This document shows, in pieces, positions 36,433 to 47,577 of a stretch of DNA of 64,000 nucleotides (the first letter of the stretch is position 1; each line of letters begins with the position of its first letter). A program made the position numbers and the translations under genes. This DNA comes from Trichostrongylus colubriformis (taxonomy: Eukaryota; Nematoda; Chromadorea; Rhabditida; Trichostrongylidae): positions 34,113,685 through 34,177,684 of the forward strand of contig OZ022257.1 of the NCBI GenBank assembly GCA_963978905.1, read 5' to 3'. The notes beneath the pieces are model-generated. The model was not told the origin of the DNA. It saw only the letters and a program-made list of their open reading frames with translations, and did no database searches.

Positions 36433-39400
36433 TAGCAGTTGGCGATAGAAGGAAGTATTATTTTCAATGGTCCTGTTCTTGTTATGATGGGATGACTACT
36501 GCCAAGACCGCGATGCCAAAGTTGTTACAAGGATGTTGAGTTTTGGCTAATAGGGTCTCGGATGGGACTGAACCCAGCTTTCTGGGCATATGTGCTGACA
36601 GCATGGACTGCTGGTCCAAGACCCCAGAACTCCCTCGTAGCACCAAAGAGAAATTATTCGGAGGGAGCACTGTCAGCTGTTGGAGTTATCAAACTAAGGC
36701 TGGGAAGGAAATACTGCTGGAGCTACCTGACTAAAAACAAGTCTCATAAAGTTCGGACTTGGCCAGCCCGTAAATAAGCAACGCAAAAAGACAAAAGACA
36801 TCCTAATCTTAGAGATTTTAAAGGATTTCAAATCTACCATCCAGCCCTCCTCATCGAACGGAAAACGCGATAACAGTGCTGGTTACGGTAACGAGAGGCA
36901 ATTAAGCAAGTTGCGGAGTGCCTTCAATGGTGACGCGCTATCAGAAATTTCAATCTGAGTACTCCACTAAACAAAGGCATCAAAGACTTGCCACGACGAC
37001 CTCGCATCCGTTGTCGGTTTTACATAAGAGGCTGACTGCAAAACACATTTCATCAAAGTTTGCTTGTACTCTCAAAATGAAGCAGCATACCAGCATTTGT
37101 GATATTTCGCCGTGAGCAAAATTGAGGTACCTAGGCTTCCATTTTGAACACGCGCGTTCATCGTATGTTCTACGCAATTGTCCTGATTTGAGCTAGATGC
37201 TCGTTTCGCTCAACATGCGCTCAAGCACGCTGCCACGCCTCATGTTGTGCCATCCAATGCCCAATCAAACTCAATGGGCATGATAACTTTACTCACCGCT
37301 AAAGGCGGTTTAGAATAGATGAGCAGTGTGGCAGCGGAGAAAACAAAAAATGGCCGAAACTCTGAGGGAAGGTGCCTTATCTTACCCATAAGCTTTAACG
37401 TTACCATCCCAAACAGAAAAATCTGTGCTAGAGTCTACTGATTGAAGCATCAGTGAAATGATGCCCTCAGGAGCCTTTTAGGATGAGGGCTAAAAATAAT
37501 CTGTGCTCAACCTCCAATTTAACCTATCGCCAAGGATGAAGCACTTTCTCCAAGCAGAAGAAGAGTTCCGCATCACTCTAATCGCATAATGACGCATCCA
37601 CGTCAAAAGCATTATAGTATCGAGAAAAGGTGCAGTTTAAAAGAAAGGCCCGTCCATTATAAATCCATTATACCTTGAAGGCTTTTTATAGTAGTCCCTA
37701 AATTGCATTGTTAACAAGTACCGGCCCCGATTGATTATTTAACAGTTCGAAATCCAAGATTCGGTATAGTGTCGTTCAGGTGACCAACTTATTTACGAGT
37801 CCATCTGAATAAATGACCTCAATCGTCCAGTTTTGGGGCATCCATAGACCAGACATCTTTGGCACCTATTTTGAACTCCCATTCGGCTATCCATTAATAT
37901 TACACCGTTCGCTCTTATCTCAGTGACCGCATCACCGCGCTACGCTCATCGTTGTGCAACGTAGTGCTATGTAGTATCTATTACTCAGACCTGGCCGCTA
38001 CACTTAATGAACGCAGTTCATCCGATAGCAACGACCCATGCCTAATCGTAGAACTTAATATCTTAGGCGACCTGCTGCTACTGTAGTCAGGACGGTCAAA
38101 TGCATCAACGACGGTACTTCAGCGCTCTTCATCCTTTCATAGCTCCAACCACCTCAATCAACAGCTGTGTGAGGTGTTAATTATATGGGGGCTGGCGATT
38201 TCGTTGGGCAAAGAAAGCGAAAACCTTGACTTGGCACACTCTTGACCGCCACTTGGCATAATAATAAGCAACTGTATGGGCCTTTCCTTTTTTGAAGGTG
38301 TCTGTTCTGTAGGGTATCGAACGTCTGGGAACTAAAAGGCTAATTTCGGAATTGAGGTGGTACAAAAGATTAAAAAGTTTAATTGTAAGTCAAAAGCACT
38401 ATAGTATCAAGAAGAGGTGTAGTTCAGAAGAATGCCATTATACCGAGAAGGCTTTTTATTGAAGATTCATAGAGGTTAGTGTAATTATGTACTTGGATCC
38501 TACCCATTTTTCATAGCTGGAAAATGAGACGTGAACTTTGCACTTGCACCTTCTGAGTTTTGCACAAGCCATGTACAAAACGCTGGTTACTTTGGTATTT
38601 TAGTGCCAATGTTACTCGCTGAAAACGCTGTTTGGAGCATGGGTTTCCATTTAAAAGACCTGAAAGTCAAACTCAGATCACTAAAGTGACTGGGGAAGCT
38701 TACCACATAAGTATCGCGATACCGCTCCCGAGTGGCCAAGTGCGAGTTTCAAGCCCCAGTTTTTTCGTTCTTGGAAATTTATCGGGATCAGAATAACACT
38801 ATATATTTATAATACTATTGAAACTGTAATTTATTCATTAAATACAATTCCTAAAAAAGCAGATAAGATGAATAGAATAAATGGAAATTAGTTACCGTGA
38901 GAGCTCACAATTAAGCCCCATAAGAATGGAAATTTGTCATTCTTTCACTGACTTGTCCGGCATGCAGCACTGCTGACCTTAACTGCCGGACACTCAAACG
39001 CCACCCCACCATCCCTTTTTGACGGAATTGTCATTTCTGCCACTTTTCCCATTGCGTAATGCGCCACCTTGTTGCAGTATTTCACAGAATTGAGCCCGGT
39101 TTTTATGTCAGCCTGGTTCGATGTGTTGATCGGCAACCAATCTTCGCCTACGATATACTGCCTTTTCTGGTCGAATAATCGACCTGTAGTCGTCTTTCAG
39201 CCTTGCATGCCCGAAAAGCTTGACGATATGACCTGCGCCATATTGTACGGGTAGCATTGTGCAAAGTCACAACGTGGAGTTCATTCATTAAAAAACCATC
39301 ACTTCTTCTGTCACCTGTCTGTCAGATGATGGTCCAATGTCTCGGTCAGGCGCCAGAAATGTCCGCAATTGCAACTGTCACTTGGCCAACCGGAGCCTAA

Positions 39401-40928
39401 TGACTAAGGGATACAGCACATTCTTTGATAACAACTTTTGGGTGAGCCACTTGAACCATGATAGCTCGTGATGTTCGTGTTTTTGCTGTAGAGGTTTTAG
39501 AGAAGTCATGTCCTACTGAAAAAAGGACGGTGATTTCCTAGCGAATGCTTTTAGAATACTTGATCCTTGCACGGAACCCTTCTCCATTATCTCCTGATTC
39601 TCGCTTGCATAGAGGTTTCTGTCTAATAGAACACTTCGTTATTCTACAGTGTCTCAATGGCACTGGTTTGCAAAAAGGTCATCAAGGACACCTTCCAGCT
39701 CACTGGAAGAATCTATCATGCATCCGTCATTTATTATGATCTCTGGCATACACAGCGCTTCAGCTCATTGAAATGTTACTCGCAAAATCAGCTTTACTCG
39801 TAAGCTATAATTCCTCCCCAAATCGGGAAGGATTTGTTCACCATTTAGTGACCAGGATCGATCTACACTATTGGGTTCACTGCTTCAGTTTTGTGTTTAC
39901 TTCGGTGTCCTTGAAGAGCCAGAGTTCCGTTTCACAAGGGAAACGGAAAACAGTCAGTACTGTATCTCAAAATCAACCAGCACGCTCATCTCACGTCTCA
40001 AGGGGAGCAGTAGCAAGAGACACCGTCGTTTTAAAAATGAGGAGATCAAATTTTGGATCGAATACGAGTTCCATCCCAAAAAGCGAAAATCAGTACCAGT
40101 CGTTTTATTAACTGTAAGACGATGGTAAAGTGATCTGAGATTGGTTTCCCCTAGCCATGTCATTTTCTGGGAATTTGCAACGATTCCGAATGATGGAGGT
40201 AAAATATAATACGTAATACATTTGAGCAACGGCTTTGCACAATCTGGAAAAAAGGTATCGAGCGAGGGAGGTCTACTGTGCACTATGCTCAAAAGAGGGC
40301 CTGCTGGAGGCATTGCAATCACCCGCTTCAAAACAAGTTTGCGACAGGACACTGTAAATGGGTCATAATGCGGGGCATTTCGCGCCGTTACCTGATTCGA
40401 GTGTCCTGGCGCACGGCAGGTGAGGACCCTTAATGGTTGACGTGACAGCAACAGACAGCTGACATTTCTCTGGAGTGAAAACAGGGGATCAATGAAGTGT
40501 ACATCGTGTCCCTCGGCTGATATTCCTCAGTTCCTTTGAAGTGTGCCTTTTAATCAACAGAAAGTTGCGTGAGATGTGTAGATAGTTTGATCCTCATCTT
40601 TGCAATGCTAATACAGTGGATTTTTTTTTGCAGTAGATTTTAATGATGTTATCAAGGCGAACTCAGACTAGATTGTGGTTCGCTATAGCTTCCCTTTTTT
40701 CCAAAGTGAACCGATTCGAGCTGCAGAATCAACCGGAAAAGTTTGCTAATGACGAAGTAACTGAACTGTTTGTAGGGTCCCAATTTTTGACAGGCTCGAA
40801 TAGGAAAATTCAATGAAGAGCTTTTTTAAGAACTATCTAGCCGCGTGTGAGTGATGCTGTGTGCTTCTGTAGACTGTAATTGAAAATGCTGTATTTTGAG
40901 ATAGAAATCTTCATTCGCTACGAACTGG
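36433..40928. other. Intergenic block downstream of the cuticlin gene
   Basis: No gene recognised. A diverged direct repeat pair lies at 37602-37690 and 38389-38463: both start near GTCAAAAGC and end in GAAGGCTTTTTAT, with TATAGTATC in between. Open frames up to 165 codons (minus, 40451-39954) lack motifs. Nothing supports a tRNA at 38700-38760 despite a tRNA-like string. Confidence 0.35.
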
Positions 40929-40934
40929 TTTATT
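40929..40934 (-). terminator. Candidate poly(A) signal of the cuticlin gene
   Basis: AATAAA on the minus strand, about 200 bp past the cuticlin stop codon. It is the first such hexamer seen downstream; 3' end data would confirm it. Confidence 0.4.
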
Positions 40935-41133
40935 GCACGACACCCAGAGAGGGCGATATGAGCGGACGAGGGTCGTCCACACGACGACGAAGCATCATGG
41001 GGAGAAGGCAGCAGCGATGGTGTGGACCAACCATACGAGGTGTTTTGAAGTGAAGGAAGGTTGAATAGCATATGGACCGATACGATTAGCCCCGGAAATC
41101 ACCTCGTTTGGCCGCAGTACGTATTCTGCCAGT

Positions 41134-42727
41134 TTAATACTTGTGGTGGGATCGTGCGGTATGGAAGATAAATGCGGAGAGAGTGGTGGCCAAAAGGATT
41201 CCTAGGAGGATGAAGGCAGCGAATGAGAGAGGAGACAGGCACACGGTGGAATCGAAACGATCGTTGCTGATGAGTGCGGCTGGTGATAAAGCTCGGAGTG
41301 AAGATGGCAGCGAGTCCTGCAACAGTGCTTCTTGGAGTCATAAGTAAATAGACTAAACAGTGAAAAACTTACATTGTCGGTGATCTCGATAGCGGAGATC
41401 TCGGCTCGGACGTCCAAGATAGCCTCATTGCTGGCTTCTCTCTTTCGCAGAAGTCTCAACTGTGCAGCTCCTGCGGCGGTTCCAGTAGCACCTGCTCTGG
41501 CTCCACCTCCTGCTCCACCAGCAGCTCCACCAGCGGCTCCTCCAGCGGCTCCTCCAGTTGCTCCAGCTGCTCCGGCTGCTTCACCTGCACCAGCTGCAGC
41601 AACAGCGCCAGCCTCAGCCCTAGGGGTACCTTGCTTGACGGCGCCGAATCCAGTGGGCTCAGCGCATTGTGGGCGGGGGCATTCACTTCCGGGATCCTGA
41701 AAGTTGCTTATGAGCCATCTGTGAGGAGATCTTTTCTATGTTCTGATACCTTGATTGAGATACTGATCTGGCACTGATAGAACAACTGTGATCTGTAATG
41801 TCATCATTAAGGAAGATTCGAAAAGTTAGGGGGTCGCGAAGATGGATCAACGTCCAAAGCCGGGTTCTGATTAAAATTCTTTCTTATTGACCTGTCTGCG
41901 TATTTGTAGACGTGAGCCTCTTGACCTGCCATCAGATCGCTGGGATACTCGAGATTGTTCAGCAGGAACTTATCAAGGGCACAACCGTCCTCATTCAGGA
42001 TCTGTACTGTATCACCGTTTCCATCATCGACAGTGCAGGTGTGTACAACGGCACAGAAGGTGTCGGTGGTTTCGGAATCGCAAGTCCACTTGTGGTACAC
42101 CTAAAAGAAAGCTGTCCAAATCTGAGAAACCCGCGGTGATCGTTGGTTTTCCAACCTGTTGACCGATAGTGGCAAACTGGATAGGCTGCCCAGATGGTCC
42201 TCCATCGAGAATCTCGTAACGACAGATTGGCATTGGCACAACCTGTGTCTGGAAGGCGGTGGTCAGGTCAGAGACTTCGATCTGGGTGCTAACGGTTTTG
42301 TCGGACTCCATGTAGAAGCACTGAATTCTGTAGGCACGATCGACTTTCGTCACGAATTGTGGATGGAACGAGATGACGACGGTGGTCGACACGAACACAC
42401 CGCGAGGATTGAGGGATCTGAAAGTAAACGATTATGGAAAGCTACACAGAAGAGTGGTGAAATTCAAATTCACCTGGTTCTGGCAGTATTGCAAGAGTCG
42501 AACGGAAGTTCAATTCCGGCGACTTGTCTACCTCCTTCATCGTTTCTGCACTCTTTCTGGTCATAAAGACCTTTGACGTAGACATGTCCTTCGAACGGGT
42601 TTCTGGTATTGAAGTTGACGGTAATCGCTGTGGGACCGCACTCCACCTCAGGTTCCCCTTCTACACCGTTGTCAACAGGAATACAGTGGACAGCGCCCAC
42701 CAGCACAGCGAAGATGATGAGCTTCAT
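41134..42727 (-). CDS. cut-1: Cuticlin with ZP domain (CUT-1), complete, six exons
   Basis: CUT-1 is a ZP-domain cuticlin of the insoluble nematode cuticle; in C. elegans it forms the dauer alae. Exons on the minus strand are 42727-42474, 42417-42156, 42100-41892, 41792-41750, 41696-41373 and 41316-41134, all GT-AG and in frame, 424 aa. Residues 1-15 are a signal peptide (MKLIIFAVLVGAVHC). The ZP domain, about residues 28-270, has paired Cys (VECGP, KECRN, DSCNTAR, RIQCFYM, WTCDSETTDTFC, GCALDKFLLN, FYQCQIS, SECPRPQC). An Ala/Gly-rich linker precedes a dibasic cleavage site, RKR at 340-342, and a C-terminal membrane helix at about 394-415. Introns are 53-99 bp. The length equals what I recall for C. 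elegans CUT-1. It lies about 17 kb from the forkhead gene on the same strand. Confidence 0.93.
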
Positions 42728-42729
42728 CT

Positions 42730-42736
42730 CTGAAAG
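42730..42736 (-). promoter_or_regulatory. Candidate trans-splice acceptor of the cuticlin gene
   Basis: CTTTCAG on the minus strand, ending two bases before the ATG at 42727. This very short 5' leader is typical of spliced-leader genes and fixes the start at the signal-peptide Met. Confidence 0.5.
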
Positions 42737-43642
42737 AATTCTGAAGGTATCTTCAGTGAATGATGGTGAGTAATAATGAAAACTGCCTTTCAGTTGATTC
42801 AAATAAGAGCAAACGAATTCTTAAAATGGAGTTGCAAAAGGTATGACGTCTAAAGGCTATTATAAAGAACTGTTTGACGACTCTCAGAAGCAGGATATGA
42901 ATTGATGTTTTCATCAATCTTGTCCTAATGCTGAATGATCATATCGGTGACAAAGAATGGTCATCACTGAATTATCTTCTAATCACTGATGAGGATGCTC
43001 CAATCTTCTTAGTAAATGTGAGAGAAAGACGATCGTTGCTGCTTCCCCAACTGATCTGGGGGCTTTATACTGAGAAAAGGCAATAAATCATGTGCTGACT
43101 AGCTGGAAAAGAGTGGATGAGAAAGTCGGTGTGATGGCCATGGATGAGAGAGCGGGCGAGAGCTGAAGGAACTCTCTTTCACCACCCTGCATTCTCGACG
43201 CCAAATCCAGTTTAAGCAACTGGTAAGCGCCGATTTGGTAATGATGGGAGCGGCGAGCGTAATGCGGTAATTCTGTAACTTCTGACAATGGCGACGTTTT
43301 AGCTGTCGAGCTGATTACCGAACAAACCTATCATCGGAAACATCCCCGCTCTCAAATCCCTCCGGTTCAAGAGCTAATCTTTTGTGATGCTTTTCTAGGC
43401 TGGTTTTTGACTTAACCGATTGGTAACCCGTGTTCCCATCAGTGTTGCTGATCTCTTAATGTGCTCGATAATCACATTGAGTAAGACGATTCAGGCTGAT
43501 ACTGATCTCACTCAGCAACTATTCGGGAAGGGAAGGAATTGAAAGAGTAAGTTAACCGTTCTAGAACAACTGCCATGAGCTGCATAAGTTTTAATACCTT
43601 TGAATGCTTTTACCTCGTTATGTATTATCACCTTCCCAACAA
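42737..43642. other. Upstream region of the cuticlin gene, no gene seen
   Basis: About 900 bp with no recognised gene. It should hold the cuticlin promoter, but no specific element can be named from sequence. Confidence 0.35.
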
Positions 43643-43982
43643 TTAACATCCTGAATATTTAACCACTGCGGTGCCACAACAAGAACTTGAGAGCTCCAAG
43701 CTTCTTCCATCTTCGATATTGTAATATTCAGATAAGTCGTGTCTGTACTTCCCGGAACGATGGCGAGATCTCAAGCCGAACTTCAGAATTTTCGTTTCTT
43801 TCATATCGTATTCGACATAGTCGCCTACTGAAATGAGCTCTTTCATTGAGGGCTCACAAAGTTCGGTCAGACGATTAGGATTTGGAGGTGGAAAGTATTG
43901 AAGCAATGATGTTGGTAGAGGATAATATGTACATGAGCGGTGATGAAAACCTTCAATTATCTGCTTGGGATGAAATTACCAA
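43643..43982 (-). CDS. Possible orphan exon or short protein, unknown family
   Basis: The minus-strand frame is open from about 43982 to the stop at 43643. Its sequence looks like real protein: PLPTSLLQYFPPPNPNRLTE, then ELCEPSMKELISVGDYVEYD, then KFGLRSRHRSGKYRHDLSEY. An acceptor-like CCCAAG precedes the frame, but no clear upstream exon was found. It lies about 900 bp upstream of the cuticlin gene on the same strand. I do not recognise the family; it may be a gene fragment. Confidence is low, based only on composition and length. Confidence 0.25.
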
Positions 43983-44984
43983 GGCTGCGCAAGGAGTGAC
44001 CCCTCTATCAACTATTTCGCGTGGGCTGCGACGTTGCTGAAGGAGAACGGATTCTGCACCTTCATTTAAAATCAACACGAGTTCAGAGGAAAATAAATTT
44101 TTCTCTGAAAAATGAGTAATGTTGATGAACAGCTACAGGGCACCTTCCGGAGCGATTAACCTGATGCTATACAGGAGCACTTTCCTAGTTCAATTAACAA
44201 TAAAATGTGGAGTGGTCGTTCTCGTCCTCCTCTTCAGTTACGAACCTGGCTTGTCTTACCATTTCGTCGCTTCCGTTCTAAACGTTTGAATGCATGAACC
44301 CTTTAGGCCATAATGCCCTCATCTTTCAATGGAGGTCAAGCTCCCGTTGAAATTTTTCTAGGAAACCCTTCCCCCCCACATGTTCGCCGAGAGCTAGGTG
44401 AGTCGACTCATGCATATATCCTCGAATAAGCTGCCCTGATGACTGATATGATATGTGGTCGGTGTTGACATGCGTATCTTGGTATGCCAGCTGAGCCATA
44501 GTCCCTGAGAGGGTTGTCGACTGATTGCTGTTGAGTTTATCAGCAGTGCCGCGTTTCGGTCCTAATCAAATACACACTGTGGTCTCGTGTGGGGTTCTCT
44601 TCGACCAGCGCCTGTGTCAGCTTAATACGGTTCTCTTCCTAACTGACCAACCCACAATACACCCTACCCCCCTCTCCCCCGTTCGGAGGATTCCTCAACC
44701 AACGCTTGATTCTGTGATTAAAATGTCGGTCATCAAAAGCTACATGAACTCACAAACAAATCTAAGTCTCCATCGTTGACTTGATAACACCTATGGAAGC
44801 CTGACAAACAAACACAGTACCGAAAATCATCTTTGTGTCGCTGCTCCTCTTTCATGTGGCATGTGTGTATAACGTCCTCTATTCGGTGCATAATTTTTAT
44901 CTTTCATCGCCTGAGAAGAGCATATTTGAACTGTGGACTGTGTAATCTGAGCTTGGATGTTTTCACTGAAAAAAACACCACGTA
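43983..44984. other. Intergenic, unassigned
   Basis: About 1 kb without a recognised gene. Plus frame 44525-44779 has no motif. Confidence 0.35.
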
Positions 44985-45474
44985 CAGCAACGCTCAAAAG
45001 TATGCGGCCAAATGGTTTTTCACTTGGGTTTTTCACTTGTAACTATTTTGCAACTGCACCGATCCAAGAGAAATTTCAGTATGTTGTACTTGGAGACACT
45101 GCATACTAAATATACTATTTTGGCGCTCAACGGTATAGGTTGCGTGGTTATATGAAATTTTTTGTTTTTGGAGTGCCATCCCTATGCCGTCCCGCTGTGC
45201 CGCTGTCATCAAAAGTCGTGATCTTTCTACGAAGGATTAATGTCTGTTTGTTTTTGTAAAGAAAGCCGTTTTTCTTGACCAAGCCTTTTTCTTTTTTTGG
45301 GTGGTCTTTTAGTAAATTCTTGTAAAAAACCATGAAAATAGTCAAGCGGCACTCAAGTAGAAGGAAATGTTGACAATAGGTGCAGGCACCACATATTGAA
45401 ATTTTGTCAAATTTGGTCAAGTAGAAAAAGGTATGACAAAAAAATGTTTGACGGAATACTTTTGAGCGCTACTG
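44985..45474. mobile_element. Tc1-like MITE, 490 bp
   Basis: The ends are CAGCAACGCTCAAAAGTATG at left and the complement of CAGTAGCGCTCAAAAGTATT at right, flanked by TA (44983-44984 and 45475-45476). CAGT...CAAAAGTAT is a typical Tc1-family end. The interior includes a minus-strand lysine-rich frame (45420-45148) with no recognisable transposase motif, so it is treated as non-autonomous. The interior has poly-T/A stretches. Confidence 0.75.
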
Positions 45475-45476
45475 TA

Positions 45477-46021
45477 CATATATGTAGCGAGATCTTTACA
45501 TGCACTACAGTTACATGATTTGTTTTTTAATGTATTATATGTATTCCTACTGCCGACTGATGATTGATTCAATGATTAGTGATCGATGATTATTGACGGA
45601 AATAAACCGTCACTCTCTTTCTTCTACCGCGATGGACATCGACGGTTGACACCTCACATCGGATTCTTTTTATTAACGCATACTTCAAAGGTCCCAGGGA
45701 AATTTCGGGCTAAAATTTGTAGTTCATTTATTTTGACATTTCATACGAAGGGAGTCATTTAATATTTATTATGTAACGTTGCAACATTTATCACGTAAGG
45801 GATAAATGTATATAGCAAATTGGATCCAATTGCTACAAACTGCTCTGAATACCGGTTTAAAGCCGCATTCCAAATTGCCTTCATTTATGCAGCTAAGTAT
45901 ACTCATCGCGGCGATCAAGAACATGTTCCTTCAGTAACCAGAGAGGCGATGACGCGAACTTGTCTCGGCCGCTACGGACTATTCTCACACCCGTCTAGTA
46001 TGCTGTGCCGTTTTGCATATA
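45477..46021. other. Spacer, unassigned
   Basis: About 540 bp, AT-rich, without a recognised feature. Confidence 0.4.
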
Positions 46022-47575
46022 CACTGCGGTGCATAATGATAAAGCCACTCATAAATTGTTCATAAACTTTCATAGTAAGATGTTTCTGGGAAACTTCTCA
46101 GGTATAGATTGTAGCAAATTTAATCGCGCATCTACACATAACACCAAACTTGAGCTTGAAATAACAGAACAAATTTATCTTCATTTTTTCAAAAAAATGC
46201 AGCTTTTCCGATGGTGCAAAATGATAAAGCCACCCTAAGTTATTCCGTCGCTTCTCATCTGTATTTGCTGAAACGTTTTGCTGCGGTAATGTTTTTCTTT
46301 TTCAGGTAATGGGGAAAGGAAAACCCCTATCTGATTTCGAAAAAAGCCAAATTGTCGCAAAAAAAAAGCGGAGGGATAGTCAAATCATCAATTGCGCAAG
46401 AATTTAACCGCAGCCACACAGTTGTCGACAACTTTCTCAAGGATCCTGAACTAAGAAGAGTTCTGGGCGATCTCCTTCACTTTCCGAGAAGGATAAGCGC
46501 CGCATTCTCAGAAAAAGTATCGAATTTCACCAAGTCAAGCTCCGATACCAGGTCTTCTTTGGAGCTAAACGTCTCTAAAACAACTGTTTTGCGGGCTCTG
46601 AAAAAAAGTGCAAGTTTATCTCGCGACAGAAAATGAGGAAAGCACCATTCATGACACGAGAACACCGCAAAAATCGAGTGCAGTTCGTCAAAACATGCAG
46701 CCGAGGGTCTGGAGTAAGGTAGGGTATTAGGTCGTAGAATCCTTCTTGCTTTCATATGATGTTTTTCCTCTCCAGATTGTTTTGTAAGGCTGAAGGAGAC
46801 ACTCCGATATTACTGGCATGATCTAAGAAAGGACAAGCTACGATTTTTGAGAAGGAATTTCAAAGGAGGGGGCGTTGTGGTGTGGGCCGCCATTTCATCG
46901 AAGAAACGTCTGAAGTTATGTTTTGTTCCTAAAAAGATGAGTTCCCCCGGTTACCAAGTGGTCATGCGCCCTGCACTTCTCCCGTTCTGGCGTGAAAATC
47001 GAAGCTGAAATCTTGTTTTCATGCAAGATAAGGGCACAGCCAGAGCACAATTGCATGGTTCAGCCGTCATTGAATAAGGCTCCTGCCCTGGCCGGCAAAT
47101 AGCCCAGGCCTTAATCCGATGGAAAATGTATGGCGCTTCATGGTGCGACGGATTTATGCAGATAACAGGGAAATCCAAGGAGTTAAGGAGCTCAAAAAGG
47201 CTATAATCCACGCGTGGCACCAAGTGGACCGAGATCTTATTAATAATCTTTACATGAGTCTAGACAATCGGATTTTTCAGGTTATTCGGAGAGAAGGAAG
47301 GCCAACGGATTATTAGAGTAGCGTATTGTCCCTCTGTTGTTTACGAGTTGTTAAAATTCCTTACTGGCTTTATCATTTTGCACCATCGGAAAAGCTGCAT
47401 TTTTTGAAAAAATGAAGATAAATTTGTTCTGTTATTTCAAGCTCAAGTTTGGTATTGATGTGTAGATGCGCGATCAAATTTGCTACAATCTATACCTGAG
47501 AGGTTTCCCAGAAACATCTTACTATGAAAGTTTATGAACAATTTATGAGTGGCTTTATCATTATGCACCGCAGTG
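46022..47575 (+). mobile_element. Tc3-like transposon, 1554 bp with 210-bp inverted repeats
   Basis: Terminal inverted repeats 46022-46231 and 47366-47575 match along their length with few differences; outer ends are CACTGCGGTGCATAATGATA. TA flanks both sides (46020-46021, 47576-47577). The motif ATGATAAAGCCAC occurs both at the outer edge (GCATAATGATAAAGCCAC) and the inner edge (GCAAAATGATAAAGCCAC) of each repeat. This matches the known Tc3 plan of two transposase-binding sites per long inverted repeat. The transposase between is decayed, so the copy is non-autonomous but its ends look intact. Confidence 0.88.
46309..47316 (+). pseudogene. Tc3-like transposase (DD34E type), frameshifted
   Basis: Tc3 transposase excises and inserts DNA at TA. 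In order on the plus strand: MGKGKPLSDFEKSQIVAKKK (46309; then a frame slip in an A run), SSIAQEFNRSHTVVDNFLKD (paired-like HTH), LELNVSKTTVLRALKKS, MRKAPFMTREHRKNRVQFVK (46633), a CTCCAG acceptor-like site before the RYYWHDLRKDKLRFLRRNF block (46806-46862), VVVWAAISSKK, MQDKGTARAQLHG (second Asp), and WPANSPGLNPMENVW with the catalytic Glu (near 47100-47133). The tail reads INNLYMSLDNRIFQVI. The first catalytic Asp region is lost, with at least four frame changes. Relative to intact Tc3-like proteins the order is complete but the gene is dead. Confidence 0.8.
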
Positions 47576-47577
47576 TA

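Noticed and set aside
38720..38765. tRNA-like string (GAGTGGCCAAGTGCGAG ... TTTCAAGCCCC)
   Set aside because: No acceptor stem or anticodon arm can be paired around it.
41374..42566. Plus-strand open frames over the cuticlin exons, including an Ala/Pro-rich 108-codon frame
   Set aside because: They are antisense shadows of the cuticlin exons on the minus strand, which carry all the family motifs.
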